A stretch of 64,000 nucleotides of DNA. Source: Bacillus pumilus. Its GTDB lineage: Bacteria; Bacillota; Bacilli; Bacillales; Bacillaceae. The translations under genes were made by a program, and so were the position numbers. Under the pieces are notes generated by a model. The model saw only the letters and a program-made list of their open reading frames with translations. It was not told the DNA's origin and made no database searches. This document shows, in pieces, positions 33,373 through 42,662 of the stretch (within the stretch, counting starts at the first letter, position 1; every line of letters starts with the position of its first letter). The stretch lies in the NCBI GenBank assembly GCA_001938995.1, contig MKZN01000003.1, positions 227,884 through 291,883 on the forward strand, read 5' to 3'.

Positions 33373-34434
33373 ATGCTGAAAAAAGGATCTACAGCAGCTG
33401 TCACGTGTATCGCGTCAGCCATGCTTTTATCAGGATGCGGTTTATTTCAAACAGACCAAGCGAAGACAGAAATGGATCCACCACAAAATGTCACCTATGT
33501 GAAAGAAAATAAAGAAGAAAAGCAAACAGCCAAGGACGGGAAAGAAGAGAAGCAGGCAGACACAGTCATGAGAGAATTATATTTGATTGATAAAAATGGT
33601 TATGTCGTCTCTCAATCCATACCGCTTCCGAAGAATGAAGGAAGTGCCAAGCAAACCCTTGAATATCTCGTAGATGGGGGACCGATTTCAAACCTTATGC
33701 CAAATGGATTCAGAGCCGTTTTACCAGCTGACACGAGTGTATCAGTTGATATTAAAGACGGGACAGCGATTGTCGATTTCTCAAATGAATTTAAAAACTA
33801 TAAAAAAGAAGATGAACAGCGCATTTTGCAATCTGTCACATGGACATTGACGCAGTTTGATTCAGTAGCGAAGGTTCAGTTGAAGATGAATGGTCATGAA
33901 CTGAAAGAAATGCCCGTGAACGGCACACCGATCTCAGATGATTTAAGCAGAGAGGATGGCATCAATATTCAGCACGAGGCAGCGGTTGATATGACCTCTA
34001 CTCAGCCAGTCACAGTCTACTATTTATCTGAAGCTGACGAGCAAACTTATTACGTACCGGTCACAACAAGAGCGCCGAAAGATGAGAATGATCCCATTAT
34101 GGCAGCGATTGATGAACTCGTGTCTGGGCCAAGCAAAACAAGCCAATTGCTCACTGATTTTGATCAAGACGTGAAACTTAATGACGTGCCAAAAGTAAAA
34201 GATGGTCATGTCACCCTTGATTTCAATGAATCCATCTTTGGCAGTGCAGATGAAAAGAAAAAAGTCATCTCACAAAAAGTGCTGGACAGTATTGTACTCA
34301 CCTTAACAGAGCTTCCTGATGTCAAAAGCGTATCCGTGAAGGTAAATGGAAAGGCAGAGCTTGTGAACGAAAAAGGAACAGAGCTCACAAAGCCGGTTTC
34401 AAGACCAGAACAAGTGAATACAGGTAGTTTTTAA
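33373..34434 (+). CDS. gerM: Spore germination/sporulation lipoprotein GerM
   Basis: The 353-residue protein has a lipobox LLSGC (Cys22), a charged linker (KEEKQTAKDGKEEKQ) and two GerMN domains (about 60-185 and 205-340; LYLIDKNGYVV and VTVYYLSEADEQTYYV). GerM takes part in engulfment complex attachment and germination in B. subtilis. It sits between racE and rph as in that organism. GAGGAGGG precedes the ATG. Sporulation control is expected, but I could not identify a clear promoter. Confidence 0.95.
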   Translation: MLKKGSTAAVTCIASAMLLSGCGLFQTDQAKTEMDPPQNVTYVKENKEEKQTAKDGKEEKQADTVMRELYLIDKNGYVVSQSIPLPKNEGSAKQTLEYLVDGGPISNLMPNGFRAVLPADTSVSVDIKDGTAIVDFSNEFKNYKKEDEQRILQSVTWTLTQFDSVAKVQLKMNGHELKEMPVNGTPISDDLSREDGINIQHEAAVDMTSTQPVTVYYLSEADEQTYYVPVTTRAPKDENDPIMAAIDELVSGPSKTSQLLTDFDQDVKLNDVPKVKDGHVTLDFNESIFGSADEKKKVISQKVLDSIVLTLTELPDVKSVSVKVNGKAELVNEKGTELTKPVSRPEQVNTGSF

Positions 34435-34456
34435 CGGCACACATTGATATAATGGA

Positions 34457-34492
34457 GAAAAAGAGGCATGCACATTCGCTGCCTCTTTTTTA
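34457..34492 (+). terminator. Intrinsic terminator after gerM
   Basis: AAGAGGCA pairs with TGCCTCTT, with a T run after. Confidence 0.88.
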
Positions 34493-34585
34493 TTCCAGGC
34501 GATTAGAACTGAACCAGTTTGTCAAAGTTAGTAGGAGAACCCGCTGACATCGCGCGTGGAATGTATATCGTAACGGAGGGCAAAC

Positions 34586-35314
34586 ATGAGATTAGATGAA
34601 AGACAATATGACGAATTAAGAAAAATTGAAATAGAGGCAGGCTACATTACACATCCAGAAGGCTCTGTCTTAATCTCTGCGGGAAATACGAAAGTGATTT
34701 GTAACGCATCCATCGAAGACCGCGTCCCTCCTTTTTTAAGAGGAGAAGGAAAAGGCTGGATTACAGCAGAATACAGCATGCTTCCAAGAGCAACAGCGCA
34801 AAGAACGATAAGAGAATCTTCAAAAGGAAAAGTCACAGGACGTACAATGGAAATTCAGCGATTAATTGGACGAGCACTCCGTGCAGTAGTCGATTTAGAA
34901 AAACTTGGCGAACGGACCATTTGGATTGATTGTGATGTCATTCAAGCTGATGGCGGAACACGGACTGCCTCGATCACAGGTGCTTTTGTTGCCATGACAC
35001 TTGCCATTCAAAAGCTTCAAACAGAAAAAGTGATCAAAGAAAACCCAATCACGGACTATTTAGCGGCCATATCCGTCGGAATTGATTCGAAGCACGGACT
35101 TCTGTTAGATTTAAATTATGAGGAAGATTCCTCAGCTGAAGTGGATATGAATGTCATCATGACAGGTACTGGACGATTTGTTGAACTTCAAGGTACAGGC
35201 GAAGAAGCGACTTTTTCAAGGGAGCAGCTTAACGGTTTGCTTGATTTAGCTGAAAAAGGCATCAAAGAATTAATTGAAAAGCAAAAAGCAGTCACAGGAG
35301 AATTCATCGAGTAA
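34586..35314 (+). CDS. rph: Ribonuclease PH
   Basis: The 242-residue phosphorolytic exoribonuclease trims the 3' ends of tRNA precursors. RNase PH features: [20 protein letters not shown] at the start, [16 protein letters not shown], and [22 protein letters not shown]. Length is normal for the family without fusion. The start has GGAGGG. ysnA follows 20 bases after the stop, and the two are likely co-transcribed with ysnB. Confidence 0.97.
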   Translation: MRLDERQYDELRKIEIEAGYITHPEGSVLISAGNTKVICNASIEDRVPPFLRGEGKGWITAEYSMLPRATAQRTIRESSKGKVTGRTMEIQRLIGRALRAVVDLEKLGERTIWIDCDVIQADGGTRTASITGAFVAMTLAIQKLQTEKVIKENPITDYLAAISVGIDSKHGLLLDLNYEEDSSAEVDMNVIMTGTGRFVELQGTGEEATFSREQLNGLLDLAEKGIKELIEKQKAVTGEFIE

Positions 35315-35333
35315 GCAGAAGGGTTTGATCAAG

Positions 35334-35927
35334 ATGAAAACAGCCATCATTGCCACGCATAATCCGGGCAAAGCAAAAGAATTCAAAGCCATTCTTGAGC
35401 CAAAGGGCTTTACGGTCAAAACACTAGCAGACATTGGGTTCACAGAAGACATCGAAGAAACAGGACAAACTTTCGAAGAAAATGCCATCATCAAAGCCGA
35501 GGCGATCCAGGCAAAAGTAGGTGAGATGGTGATTGCAGACGATTCCGGTCTGTCGATTGATTATCTCGGCGGGAAACCCGGCGTTTACTCTGCGAGGTAC
35601 GCTGGTGAGCATAAAGACGATGCTGAGAATGTGGAAAAAGTGCTGACCGAGCTTCAAGGAATTGAAAAAGAAGACCGCACAGCGAGATTCAGATGTGCCC
35701 TTGCTGTCAGCAGACCAGGGAAAGAAACCGAAACGGTAGAAGGGTCAGTAGAAGGCTTCATCGCAGAAGAACCCGTTGGCGAAAACGGCTTCGGATACGA
35801 CCCGATTTTCATCGTCAAAGACAAAGACCAGACGATGGCCGAGTTATCACCAAAGGAGAAAAACAAAATCAGCCATCGAGCGGTTGCGCTTCAAAAGCTT
35901 TCATCACTGCTAGACGCAAATGAATAA
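35334..35927 (+). CDS. ysnA: Non-canonical purine NTP pyrophosphatase (RdgB/HAM1, YsnA)
   Basis: The 197-residue house-cleaning enzyme removes dITP/XTP. Motifs: ATHNPGKAKEFK near the start, TFEENAIIKA, VIADDSGL, GENGFGYDPIF and KNKISHRAVAL at the C-terminus. I chose ATG 35334 (MKTAIIATHN) over an upstream in-frame ATG inside rph. It lies between rph and ysnB as in B. subtilis. Confidence 0.96.
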   Translation: MKTAIIATHNPGKAKEFKAILEPKGFTVKTLADIGFTEDIEETGQTFEENAIIKAEAIQAKVGEMVIADDSGLSIDYLGGKPGVYSARYAGEHKDDAENVEKVLTELQGIEKEDRTARFRCALAVSRPGKETETVEGSVEGFIAEEPVGENGFGYDPIFIVKDKDQTMAELSPKEKNKISHRAVALQKLSSLLDANE

Positions 35928-35941
35928 GGGGGAATGAAGCC

Positions 35942-36466
35942 ATGAAGATACTTATCATTAGTGACAGTCATGGACTCACAGACGAACTTCAAACCATCGC
36001 CAAACGACATGCGAATGAGGTTGACATGATGATTCATTGCGGAGATTCAGAACTCAAAACGAACCACCCAGCACTTGAAGGATACAACGTCGTCAAGGGC
36101 AACTGTGACTTTATGGGCGATTTTGAAGAAGAGCTCCTCCTCCCACTAGAGGGAGGAAGGAAACTATTTCTCACTCACGGACATCTACATGGCATCAAAC
36201 AATCCTTGCTTCAAGTCTACTACCGTGCAGAAGAGCTAGGCGCAGACTTGATCTGTTTTGGTCACTCGCACATCCCAGGCAGTGAACTTTTAAGAGGAAA
36301 GCTGCTCATGAACCCAGGCAGCGTACACCTGCCAAGAGTGCGAAAAGAGCGCAGCTATGCTATACTGACACTAGATGGAAACAATGCGAACGTACAATTT
36401 TACACAGACGAAGGTCAAACAATACGAGACCTCGAAAATACCGTCACACTGGAAGGTATTTCATAA
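35942..36466 (+). CDS. ysnB: Metallophosphoesterase YsnB (MJ0936/YfcE family)
   Basis: The 174-residue protein carries calcineurin-like motifs: ISDSHG (8-13), HCGDSE, VKGNCD, LTHGHLHG and FGHSHIPG. Family members hydrolyse phosphodiesters or phosphomonoesters, substrate uncertain. The start has GGGGGAATG. Downstream lie a tRNA promoter and tRNA-Arg. Confidence 0.94.
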   Translation: MKILIISDSHGLTDELQTIAKRHANEVDMMIHCGDSELKTNHPALEGYNVVKGNCDFMGDFEEELLLPLEGGRKLFLTHGHLHGIKQSLLQVYYRAEELGADLICFGHSHIPGSELLRGKLLMNPGSVHLPRVRKERSYAILTLDGNNANVQFYTDEGQTIRDLENTVTLEGIS

Positions 36467-36509
36467 GGGTGCATCATTTGCCCCTTATGAAAAAACTTTC
36501 GAAAAACCG

Positions 36510-36538
36510 TTGACTTCGAAGAACAATAGTCATATAAT
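36510..36538 (+). promoter_or_regulatory. SigA promoter of tRNA-Arg
   Basis: TTGACT and TATAAT are separated by 17 bases; the tRNA starts 48 bases after the -10. Confidence 0.85.
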
Positions 36539-36586
36539 AAATATTGTCGTTGAGGTAATCGTCATCAGCACACTACATAACAACAT

Positions 36587-36660
<74 letters not shown>

Positions 36661-36680
36661 TATAATGATTTAAAACTGTT

Positions 36681-36727
36681 AAAAAGCCAGAAACGTTGAT
36701 AAAACAATGTTTCTGGCTTTTTTATTT
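36681..36727. terminator. Terminator after tRNA-Arg (bidirectional)
   Basis: A 14-bp stem (36685-36698 with 36705-36718) has A-rich and T-rich flanks, so it would serve the tRNA and the reverse-strand ORF beyond it. Confidence 0.88.
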
Positions 36728-36762
36728 TTTCTTATTGTTTAACAAAGAAGGCCTTACCTATT

Positions 36763-37008
36763 TTAGCGATCTTTTATGACTCCAGTAACTGATGCATTGG
36801 AAGGAGCATGAGTTTCTACGTTTACATAGATAGAATATTTCACACCTTTATCAAGCCAAACGTCGGTACTCTCAGATTTATTGCCTTTTGATCCGCCAAC
36901 ATAAAATCTTTGTACTGAGTTAGATGCTGAAGCATTTCTTCTAACTTCACATAAAGCATCTATATTATCTTTAGACGTACTTCCAGAATAAGCACACGTG
37001 AATTTCAT
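36763..37008 (-). CDS. Short ORF, probably a remnant of a secreted-protein gene
   Basis: The 81-residue product (STSKDNIDALCEVRRNASAS; KGVKYSIYVNVETHAP) looks like the exported C-terminal half of a secreted protein, with two Cys. No ribosome site precedes the ATG, and no signal peptide is present; the frame is blocked by a stop about 40 bases upstream. It was therefore probably truncated when the region beside the tRNA was rearranged. The family is not recognised. Confidence 0.35.
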   Translation of the reverse strand: MKFTCAYSGSTSKDNIDALCEVRRNASASNSVQRFYVGGSKGNKSESTDVWLDKGVKYSIYVNVETHAPSNASVTGVIKDR

Positions 37009-37022
37009 ATTCTTATCATAAA

Positions 37023-37045
37023 CCCTTTCAATGGAAGGGTTTTTT
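37023..37045 (+). terminator. Hairpin with T run on the + strand upstream of the reverse-strand remnant
   Basis: CCCTTTC pairs with GGAAGGG around AAT, followed by six Ts. No + strand gene ends here, so it probably remains from a lost gene. Confidence 0.6.
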
Positions 37046-37288
37046 AATTAAACCTTTTTTTTTAGATTCATATCACTTATGAGAGAGCTCAAAAGTAGTA
37101 TGAATAATAGATTATTCAATTCAACAAAAAGAGTAATAAAGATTATTTTTTGTTAAATAAATAAGGATTTAAATACCGATTTTATTCAAAAATAAGAAAA
37201 AATGTATAAATTATTACCTTTATTTGTTAATGTTCTTTATAGGCCAATAAACTCTTGCGGATGCATCTGCTTTTGAGGAGAATTTTAA

Positions 37289-37750
37289 ATGAAAAAACAA
37301 ATTATTGCAGGAACACTAGCATTGACTACTTTATTTTCAATTATAGCCCCAGTTTCTACGTATGCAGCAGAGAACAAAAAAACAAAAAATCTAGTTAAAG
37401 TCGAATTGCAGAGTACCGTTCTACAAAATGCTACAGTTCAAAATGAGTTAACGAATAAAATTAATAATACTGTGGCAAATGATCCTATACTAAGTACAAA
37501 AGGATTGAAAAAAGATGGTTTAGTCTTTGCATTAAGGAATGGTGGCAAACTTCTAGGAGACCTTCTAGAAATTTTGAGTAAGAAAAATGCAGATTACGTC
37601 AAAAAGTACTCCAAACAAATTGCCGATTTTCTTGACAGTGTTTCTAACAGTATTGAAGCAAGATTAATTGATTTCCTGATCTTTGAATTGGGGATACCAG
37701 CATCTTCTGCTCGAACAATTGCATGGGCAATTATGTTCATTATTGCATAA
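37289..37750 (+). CDS. Secreted protein with hydrophobic C-terminal region; candidate antimicrobial
   Basis: The 153-residue protein has a clear signal peptide (MKKQIIAGTLALTTLFSII, cleavage after TYA near 27). The mature part is basic and mostly helical and ends in a hydrophobic stretch (LIDFLIFELGIPASSARTIA, then WAIMFIIA). Hydrophobic tails like this occur in membrane-active peptides, but the family is not recognised. TGAGGAGA precedes the ATG. A DUF1878 gene follows 19 bases later, before a shared terminator, suggesting a two-gene unit. AT content is higher than in housekeeping genes. Confidence 0.6.
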   Translation: MKKQIIAGTLALTTLFSIIAPVSTYAAENKKTKNLVKVELQSTVLQNATVQNELTNKINNTVANDPILSTKGLKKDGLVFALRNGGKLLGDLLEILSKKNADYVKKYSKQIADFLDSVSNSIEARLIDFLIFELGIPASSARTIAWAIMFIIA

Positions 37751-37769
37751 TTAACAAAGGAGTGACACG

Positions 37770-38171
37770 ATGGATTTAGAAAGAGAGATAGAACTCCTCA
37801 AGTATCAAAATTATTTGCTTAAGACAATCATTGACGGAGATGACCATCCATTTTTCATGTTTGCTTTGGATCATAATTTGAGGAAAGAGCAAGTAGATGC
37901 TATCGTTGAAATTTTGGGATTTTTTTCTAATCGTTTAAATGGGGAAGAAGAGTCTTTAGAAATCAAGAAAACATATACAAACGAAAAATTGAGAGTGGTT
38001 GGGATTTCTGTTGAGGAAGTCATGAAAAACGAAGTACCTACAAGAAAAGAATTTGATCATTATAAGGAGAAAATATTTTCTTCTGATATCGAAACCAAAT
38101 ACTTATTAATGAGCCTTCAAAGACAGCATATTCAACCAACTGTATGTGAGTTCTTACTGAAAAATAATTAA
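37770..38171 (+). CDS. DUF1878 (YhaI-like) protein
   Basis: The 133-residue helical protein follows the DUF1878 layout: LEREIELLKYQNYLLKTII, DDHPFFMFALDHNLRKEQVDAI, LGFFSNRLNGEEE and a C-terminal FDHYKEKIF. The function is unknown. AAAGGAGTGACACG gives a strong ribosome site. It is the downstream partner of the secreted protein gene. It is a distant relative of the prophage protein at 4038-4379. Confidence 0.65.
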   Translation: MDLEREIELLKYQNYLLKTIIDGDDHPFFMFALDHNLRKEQVDAIVEILGFFSNRLNGEEESLEIKKTYTNEKLRVVGISVEEVMKNEVPTRKEFDHYKEKIFSSDIETKYLLMSLQRQHIQPTVCEFLLKNN

Positions 38172-38179
38172 CTGCCAGC

Positions 38180-38207
38180 CCCCTTCACTTGATGAAGGGG
38201 CCTTTTT
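38180..38207 (+). terminator. Terminator of the two-gene unit
   Basis: CCCCTTCA pairs with TGAAGGGG around CTTGA, with a following T run. Confidence 0.88.
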
Positions 38208-38581
38208 ATTGAAATCTTTGAGGAAAATTTCAGGATTTTTTGTTTCATGAAACTTTTAGACTAATATCAACACAAACGAATTCATTATTCATTTATTTAG
38301 ACTTAATGAAACCTGAAAGGCTCTATTCTTATCAAGAAAGAACATTCTTCCTCCAACTATAAAAATAAAGTGAATAGTAGAAGGAGAAAATGAACCGGGT
38401 ATGGAGAAATTCAAGGATGTACAAAATCAAATCGAGTGATTTACTTTTAAATAAAGGTGAAAAATAGACCTTTAAACCATTGGGATGAAGGTTAAATGCA
38501 TTGTAAGCCTATAGATGAGATGGTGATGAAGCTTGCCTTTTACATAATCTCAAATGTGTCAATAATGAAAGGAATGATCCT
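38208..38581. other. AT-rich intergenic region
   Basis: No convincing gene. A 25-codon frame starting at 38390 behind AAGGAGA ends at 38467 and may be a gene remnant. Otherwise I see nothing definite. Confidence 0.5.
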
Positions 38582-39200
38582 TTGTACAACATCGATCCAA
38601 CAAACTTAATTTTTGAAAATGGAGAGAACAAAAGCAACTCTGAGGGTGATCAATTATTTGCAAAACAGTTAGGGCATATCGAGACCACGAGCGGTCATAT
38701 CGTTGCCTGTGATCCTTTTGTTTTAGAAGGCGACCAATCTTTTAGTTGCCCTAGGAAAATATCCTATTCTACTTCTAGTTAAGCGGTTAGAAAGCGGAGA
38801 CGAACGCGTAGCCTATGCAATGATCAAGTTTACAAACGAGCAAGCAGTAGAATGGGAGCTTGCCATAAGAGCGGGGCAGGAACTCAAACATTTGAAAGAA
38901 GACGAATTTTATAGTTACGGTGTGAATACGGGTATGGGCTGTTTCATGGATGCGGAATCAGCACGATATTTACAAGCTTATGAGGATAAACGATATAAAG
39001 CGGACAATGATTTTTATTTTTATGAGGAATTTGAAGAAGCGCTTGAGCAAAACTACAAGCATACATGGGACTGGCTCGTCACCCGTTTTCATGACAAGGT
39101 AGACATTTCCATGTTTACAGCAGGCTTCGGTGACGGGATGTACCCAAGCTTTTGAGGGGTGGATGAAAACGGGGAACCTGCTTGCTTAGGTGACGGATTT
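38582..39200 (+). pseudogene. DUF4241-family gene, broken by frameshift and nonsense mutation
   Basis: The N-terminal part reads HIETTSGHIVACDPFVLEGD, and the rest (VALGKYPILLLVKRLESGDE, MIKFTNEQAVEWELAI, FTAGFGDGMYPSF) is in the next frame; the break is around 38745. A TGA replaces the expected Trp codon (GFGDGMYPSF, stop, GVDENGEPACL). This order matches DUF4241 proteins, which often occur near toxin loci as possible immunity partners. At least two inactivating changes are visible. No ribosome site is clear at the TTG start. Confidence 0.75.
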
Positions 39201-39229
39201 TCTAATAATGGACTAGTGAGAAGCCCATG

Positions 39230-39723
39230 AAACCATGGTTTTTTTTGTTGTTTTTTATTTTAGACATATCATCAGCAAGCTAATGCGATGGAGAAAATAC
39301 GAATGAGGGACAAGACAAGTAGGTGAACATCCAACTAGTGGCAGAGCGGTTTTAGCGACATTCATTCAAATAAGTAGCTTCTTAAACTATAAGAGTAATT
39401 TTATCGAGAAAAAGCGGCCGACTAGAGAGTCGTTATTTAACATTTGATGAAATGAATTAGTACGACAAAATTTAAGAACCAATCGATAAAAGTATGATTT
39501 GCAAATAAAATACTGATTAAATAAGAGAATAAATGCCTATTTTAAATATATTTAGATTTAAAAGGAAAAAATAATGCATTTTAAGGAAATTTTAAGGTTT
39601 TAACTGTATCTAAAGTAAAAATTTAAGTGTAAAATGAATTATTCATTCAATAAAAAATACATCTCACTTTCTGTTGATGAAATTGTTATTGTAAAATCAA
39701 GAGTAAAAATAATCGTATTTTAA
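39230..39723. other. AT-rich non-coding region
   Basis: About 490 bases of AT-rich sequence without a plausible gene. It probably derives from a decayed locus. The promoter for the next unit lies at its right edge. Confidence 0.5.
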
Positions 39724-39752
39724 TTGACAATTAAAACCTATATAGTTATTAT
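39724..39752 (+). promoter_or_regulatory. SigA promoter of the secreted small-protein gene
   Basis: TTGACA and TATTAT with 17 bases between: the strongest promoter match in the variable region. Confidence 0.8.
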
Positions 39753-39791
39753 AAAGAAGTAATATAAAAAAAAGGAAAAAGGAGAATGGTA

Positions 39792-40223
39792 ATGAAGAAG
39801 TTATTATTAGTAATTCCAGCAATACTAGGTCTAACATTGTTAGTATCAAGCTATTCATTTGTTCAGGCAGCAAAAGAACCAGATAATCTATTTTCAATGA
39901 GCTTTAGTAGTAATGGTGGGGACGTGTACTCTAATAGTGGTAATGGAATATCTAAAAAAAATAAATCAGCTTACTTAGTAAGAACCAACTATATTAAGTA
40001 CCCGAGTAGAAAAGTATCTATATGGGCTGCGGCTTCTAACAAAAAAAATAGTGGGTTTGTCAATGTATCGGGTGGAAAATACTACACTGTTAAAAAGGGT
40101 ACTGATCAATACCTTTATAATTTAGCTCGCGAAAAATATGGTGAAAACACTTACGCACGCCTGCATAGTGGAGCAAACAGCACTAATAATATTCAAGGTG
40201 GCTGGAATCCAGATAGAAAATAA
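39792..40223 (+). CDS. Secreted small protein (DUF2712-like)
   Basis: The 143-residue protein has a signal peptide (MKKLLLVIPAILGLTLLVSS, cleavage near VQA) and a mature ~115-residue Asn/Ser/Gly/Lys-rich part ending in TYARLHSGANSTNNIQGGWN. This resembles DUF2712 small secreted proteins encoded with ABC transporters. A lactococcin-972-type protein was the alternative, but its motifs are missing. ATG 39792 is chosen; GGAG lies seven bases ahead of it and too near the ATG at 39786. A strong hairpin follows, then the ABC transporter genes. A bacteriocin or signal is possible, unproved. Confidence 0.6.
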   Translation: MKKLLLVIPAILGLTLLVSSYSFVQAAKEPDNLFSMSFSSNGGDVYSNSGNGISKKNKSAYLVRTNYIKYPSRKVSIWAAASNKKNSGFVNVSGGKYYTVKKGTDQYLYNLAREKYGENTYARLHSGANSTNNIQGGWNPDRK

Positions 40224-40229
40224 TCATCA

Positions 40230-40270
40230 AAAAAACAAAGGGCTGAGTCAAATTCAGACCTTTGTTTTTC
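40230..40270 (+). terminator. Attenuating hairpin between peptide gene and ABC operon
   Basis: AAAAACAAAGG and CCTTTGTTTTT arms plus CTGA/TCAG pair with small internal mismatches; Ts follow. Partial read-through would leave the peptide mRNA in excess over transporter mRNA. Confidence 0.8.
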
Positions 40271-40292
40271 TTTAAATTAGAGGGGTAGAGAA

Positions 40293-41084
40293 ATGCTCAA
40301 TTCATGTTTTATAAAAATATTTCAAAGAAAAGCTTTTTATTTTGCTATTTTGATAGGCTGTGCATTAAGTGGAATCTACTTTTTTATGGATGTATACCCA
40401 AATATTAAGTACGGTCAAATCTCCCCGTATACTAGTTGGATCGAGTCAACAACAGGGTCTGCCATACCTGGATTGTTCTTCACTTTAATGCCTATTCTTG
40501 CTGCATTGCCAGCAGCGGATATTTATAGAAGAGATGTTCAAACAGGAAATTGGAATTTTATCGCAACGAGAGGTAAAAAAGCAAATTATTTCTTCCATCT
40601 ATTTACTCTGAATTTCTTAGCTGGTGGAATTGTTGTATCCGTCTCGTTACTATTTAATATTTATCTCAGTTTCATGACGATGCCAAATATTCCTGTAGAT
40701 CCACTAATTAGTGGAAACATAGATCTTGTGAATTCTTCGACATTATTTCCGGCTTTTTATTATCAACATCCCTTTCTTCATATGCTATTTTATGTGTTTT
40801 TATCCTTTATATTTGCTGGCGTTTTCGCAAATATAGGATTGGCCGGATCATTATTTATTAATAAGAGTTTTATTGTTATCCTTATTCCATTTATAGTCTC
40901 TAATGTTTGGAATTATATAGGTTATGTTTTCAGGTTTGATAACTATATACCTAAAGTGTTTTTAGTTCAAGACAGCAGTTATTTCGACATTCAAGTAATG
41001 CCTATCGTCATTACTTTTTTAATTCTATTTGTTATACCAAGTGTAGTATATATTTATGGGGTGAAAAAATTTGTTATTAGGTAA
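40293..41084 (+). CDS. ABC transporter membrane protein 1
   Basis: The 263-residue protein has about six membrane helices in an ABC-2-like layout: an N-terminal anchor (about 15-32), large loop with YTSWIESTTGSAIPGLFF, and helices near 65, 110, 160, 190 and 230. Possibly of the DUF2705 type; no catalytic residues. AGAGGGG precedes the ATG. Overlaps the next permease gene by 14 bases. Confidence 0.65.
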   Translation: MLNSCFIKIFQRKAFYFAILIGCALSGIYFFMDVYPNIKYGQISPYTSWIESTTGSAIPGLFFTLMPILAALPAADIYRRDVQTGNWNFIATRGKKANYFFHLFTLNFLAGGIVVSVSLLFNIYLSFMTMPNIPVDPLISGNIDLVNSSTLFPAFYYQHPFLHMLFYVFLSFIFAGVFANIGLAGSLFINKSFIVILIPFIVSNVWNYIGYVFRFDNYIPKVFLVQDSSYFDIQVMPIVITFLILFVIPSVVYIYGVKKFVIR

Positions 41085-41841
41085 AGAATTTTTCATTCTC
41101 ACTTCTAATTTAAAAAGGCAGAAAATGAGGACTTTCTTCACTTTAGCGTGGATGATTACAGGTGTTTTCTTTACATTAAATCTTGAGGAAAATCAAACGC
41201 CATTAGATTTAACAAATCAGCTATACACATCATCTTCTTTCGTTCACATTATTTTTCCATCCTTTCTTATCCTGTTTACTGGTTTTTTAACAGTTGTAGA
41301 TTCCACTTATGAAGTGATCCGTTATAAAGATAGAGTTGTATTCTTATGGTCTTTATATTTGAGGTTTATCTATTTGTCTGTCATATTCACTATTTTCTAT
41401 TTTTGCGTTAGTCTTGTCGTTGGATTCATCTTTTCTGAGCAATTGAATAATCTGTGGGTGACTCAAGAGGGAAAGCCATTTCTCTTATATCAAAATCAAG
41501 TTGATTTAACATGGTATTCTTGGTCATTCATGACTGTCCGTTATTTATTACAAACGTTCTTGTTAATTCTTATATTTGGTGCCTTTGCTATGTGTATATA
41601 TTTATTAGTAAAAAATATTGCACTTATGTTCATAATTAGTCTTGCAATACCAGCTCTTGACTTAAGTATGAAAAATCTTTACGATTATTCGTTATTTGTG
41701 CAGTGGCTATCAGTTGACTTAGCACATATTGGTGATGTTATGACTCTTTTGAAGGTTTGTGCTTGTTTAGTGGGGGTAGCCTTAATCGAATTAACCATTC
41801 TTCAATTATTGTATAAGAAACATGAGTTGATAAAACAATGA
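41071..41841 (+). CDS. ABC transporter membrane protein 2
   Basis: The 256-residue protein has six predicted helices (the first about 21-38, then near 60, 90, 150, 180 and 220). It starts with TTG behind GGGGTG, the usual spacing. Similar in layout but not in sequence to the neighbouring permeases. A function in peptide export or self-protection can be supposed from the context only. Confidence 0.6.
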   Translation: MLLGKEFFILTSNLKRQKMRTFFTLAWMITGVFFTLNLEENQTPLDLTNQLYTSSSFVHIIFPSFLILFTGFLTVVDSTYEVIRYKDRVVFLWSLYLRFIYLSVIFTIFYFCVSLVVGFIFSEQLNNLWVTQEGKPFLLYQNQVDLTWYSWSFMTVRYLLQTFLLILIFGAFAMCIYLLVKNIALMFIISLAIPALDLSMKNLYDYSLFVQWLSVDLAHIGDVMTLLKVCACLVGVALIELTILQLLYKKHELIKQ

Positions 41842-41848
41842 GGTTTGT

Positions 41849-42661
41849 TTGGATATGTTAAAAGAAGTTCTTGTTTTATTGAAGCGGGATATTTCCTTGT
41901 CTGTCAGTTTTTTTAGAAATAGATTTTTCTTTACTATTCTATTTATTCTTTTATTTCTAGCATCTTATTATGTTAGAGCGTTTAATGGAAGCATGCTCGA
42001 TTACATCTTTTATATGTTTTCTGGCGTAAATTATGAGAATGTTTTAGCAAAACAAGTGACAATCCCAATCGAGTGGTTTGTATTACAACTGGCGGGTGCC
42101 TTTATCATTGGTGATTTTATTCAAAAAGACATGAATGAAAATGCTTATCAAATACTGATTCGATTAAAGCGTAAATATAGTTATATCGTAAGTAAATTTA
42201 TGTCTGCAGCACTAGTTTGCGTTATTTTATATAGTGTACTCATCGCCATTTATGGTTTAGTCTTCGCTTTTTCTAAAGAGAATTTAATCTTCACGCAAAC
42301 AACAATACAGCAGTTAATAGAAGGCTATAAACCTAGCAGTATTCAAATTTTGTTTCTTCTAGTATCAGCATTATTTTGCGGGACTATCATTGTCACTTTT
42401 GTGCAAATCGTTTTGTCATTGTGTATAAAAAGCATATATGCGTTTATTATTAATTTTTTCATTTTAAGTACTTCGTTGGTTTCGTCAAATTGTTTATTAT
42501 TGGGTAATAACAGCATGCTTATCCGTCACTCTCTATATATGGCAGACAGTCCGATCAATTTTCAATTTATGCTGGTATATATGGTGCTAAGTTTAGTAGT
42601 TCTTTTCTGTATAGGAATATTCATCTTTAAGAAAAAAGATATTATGAGTAAAAGTGAGTGA
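41849..42661 (+). CDS. ABC transporter membrane protein 3
   Basis: The 270-residue protein has six helices: about 22-41, 68-90, 110-130, 160-190, 200-220 and 235-262. Either TTG 41849 or ATG 41855 could start it; the TGAGGT site lies four or ten bases ahead. Three consecutive dissimilar permeases with one ATPase is uncommon; perhaps two form the pore and the third has a separate role. Confidence 0.6.
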   Translation: MDMLKEVLVLLKRDISLSVSFFRNRFFFTILFILLFLASYYVRAFNGSMLDYIFYMFSGVNYENVLAKQVTIPIEWFVLQLAGAFIIGDFIQKDMNENAYQILIRLKRKYSYIVSKFMSAALVCVILYSVLIAIYGLVFAFSKENLIFTQTTIQQLIEGYKPSSIQILFLLVSALFCGTIIVTFVQIVLSLCIKSIYAFIINFFILSTSLVSSNCLLLGNNSMLIRHSLYMADSPINFQFMLVYMVLSLVVLFCIGIFIFKKKDIMSKSE

Positions 42662-42662
42662 A

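Noticed and set aside
39697..39897. Reverse-strand 66-codon ORF over the promoter of the secreted-protein gene
   Set aside because: AT-rich hydrophobic shadow overlapping a strong promoter and the signal peptide region of a forward gene; no ribosome site.
39792..40223. Lactococcin-972-type bacteriocin
   Set aside because: The expected Gly-Gly-Thr-Trp and Trp-Tyr-Ser motifs are missing, and the neighbours are ABC-2-type permeases rather than the large lactococcin-972 immunity protein. DUF2712-like is closer.
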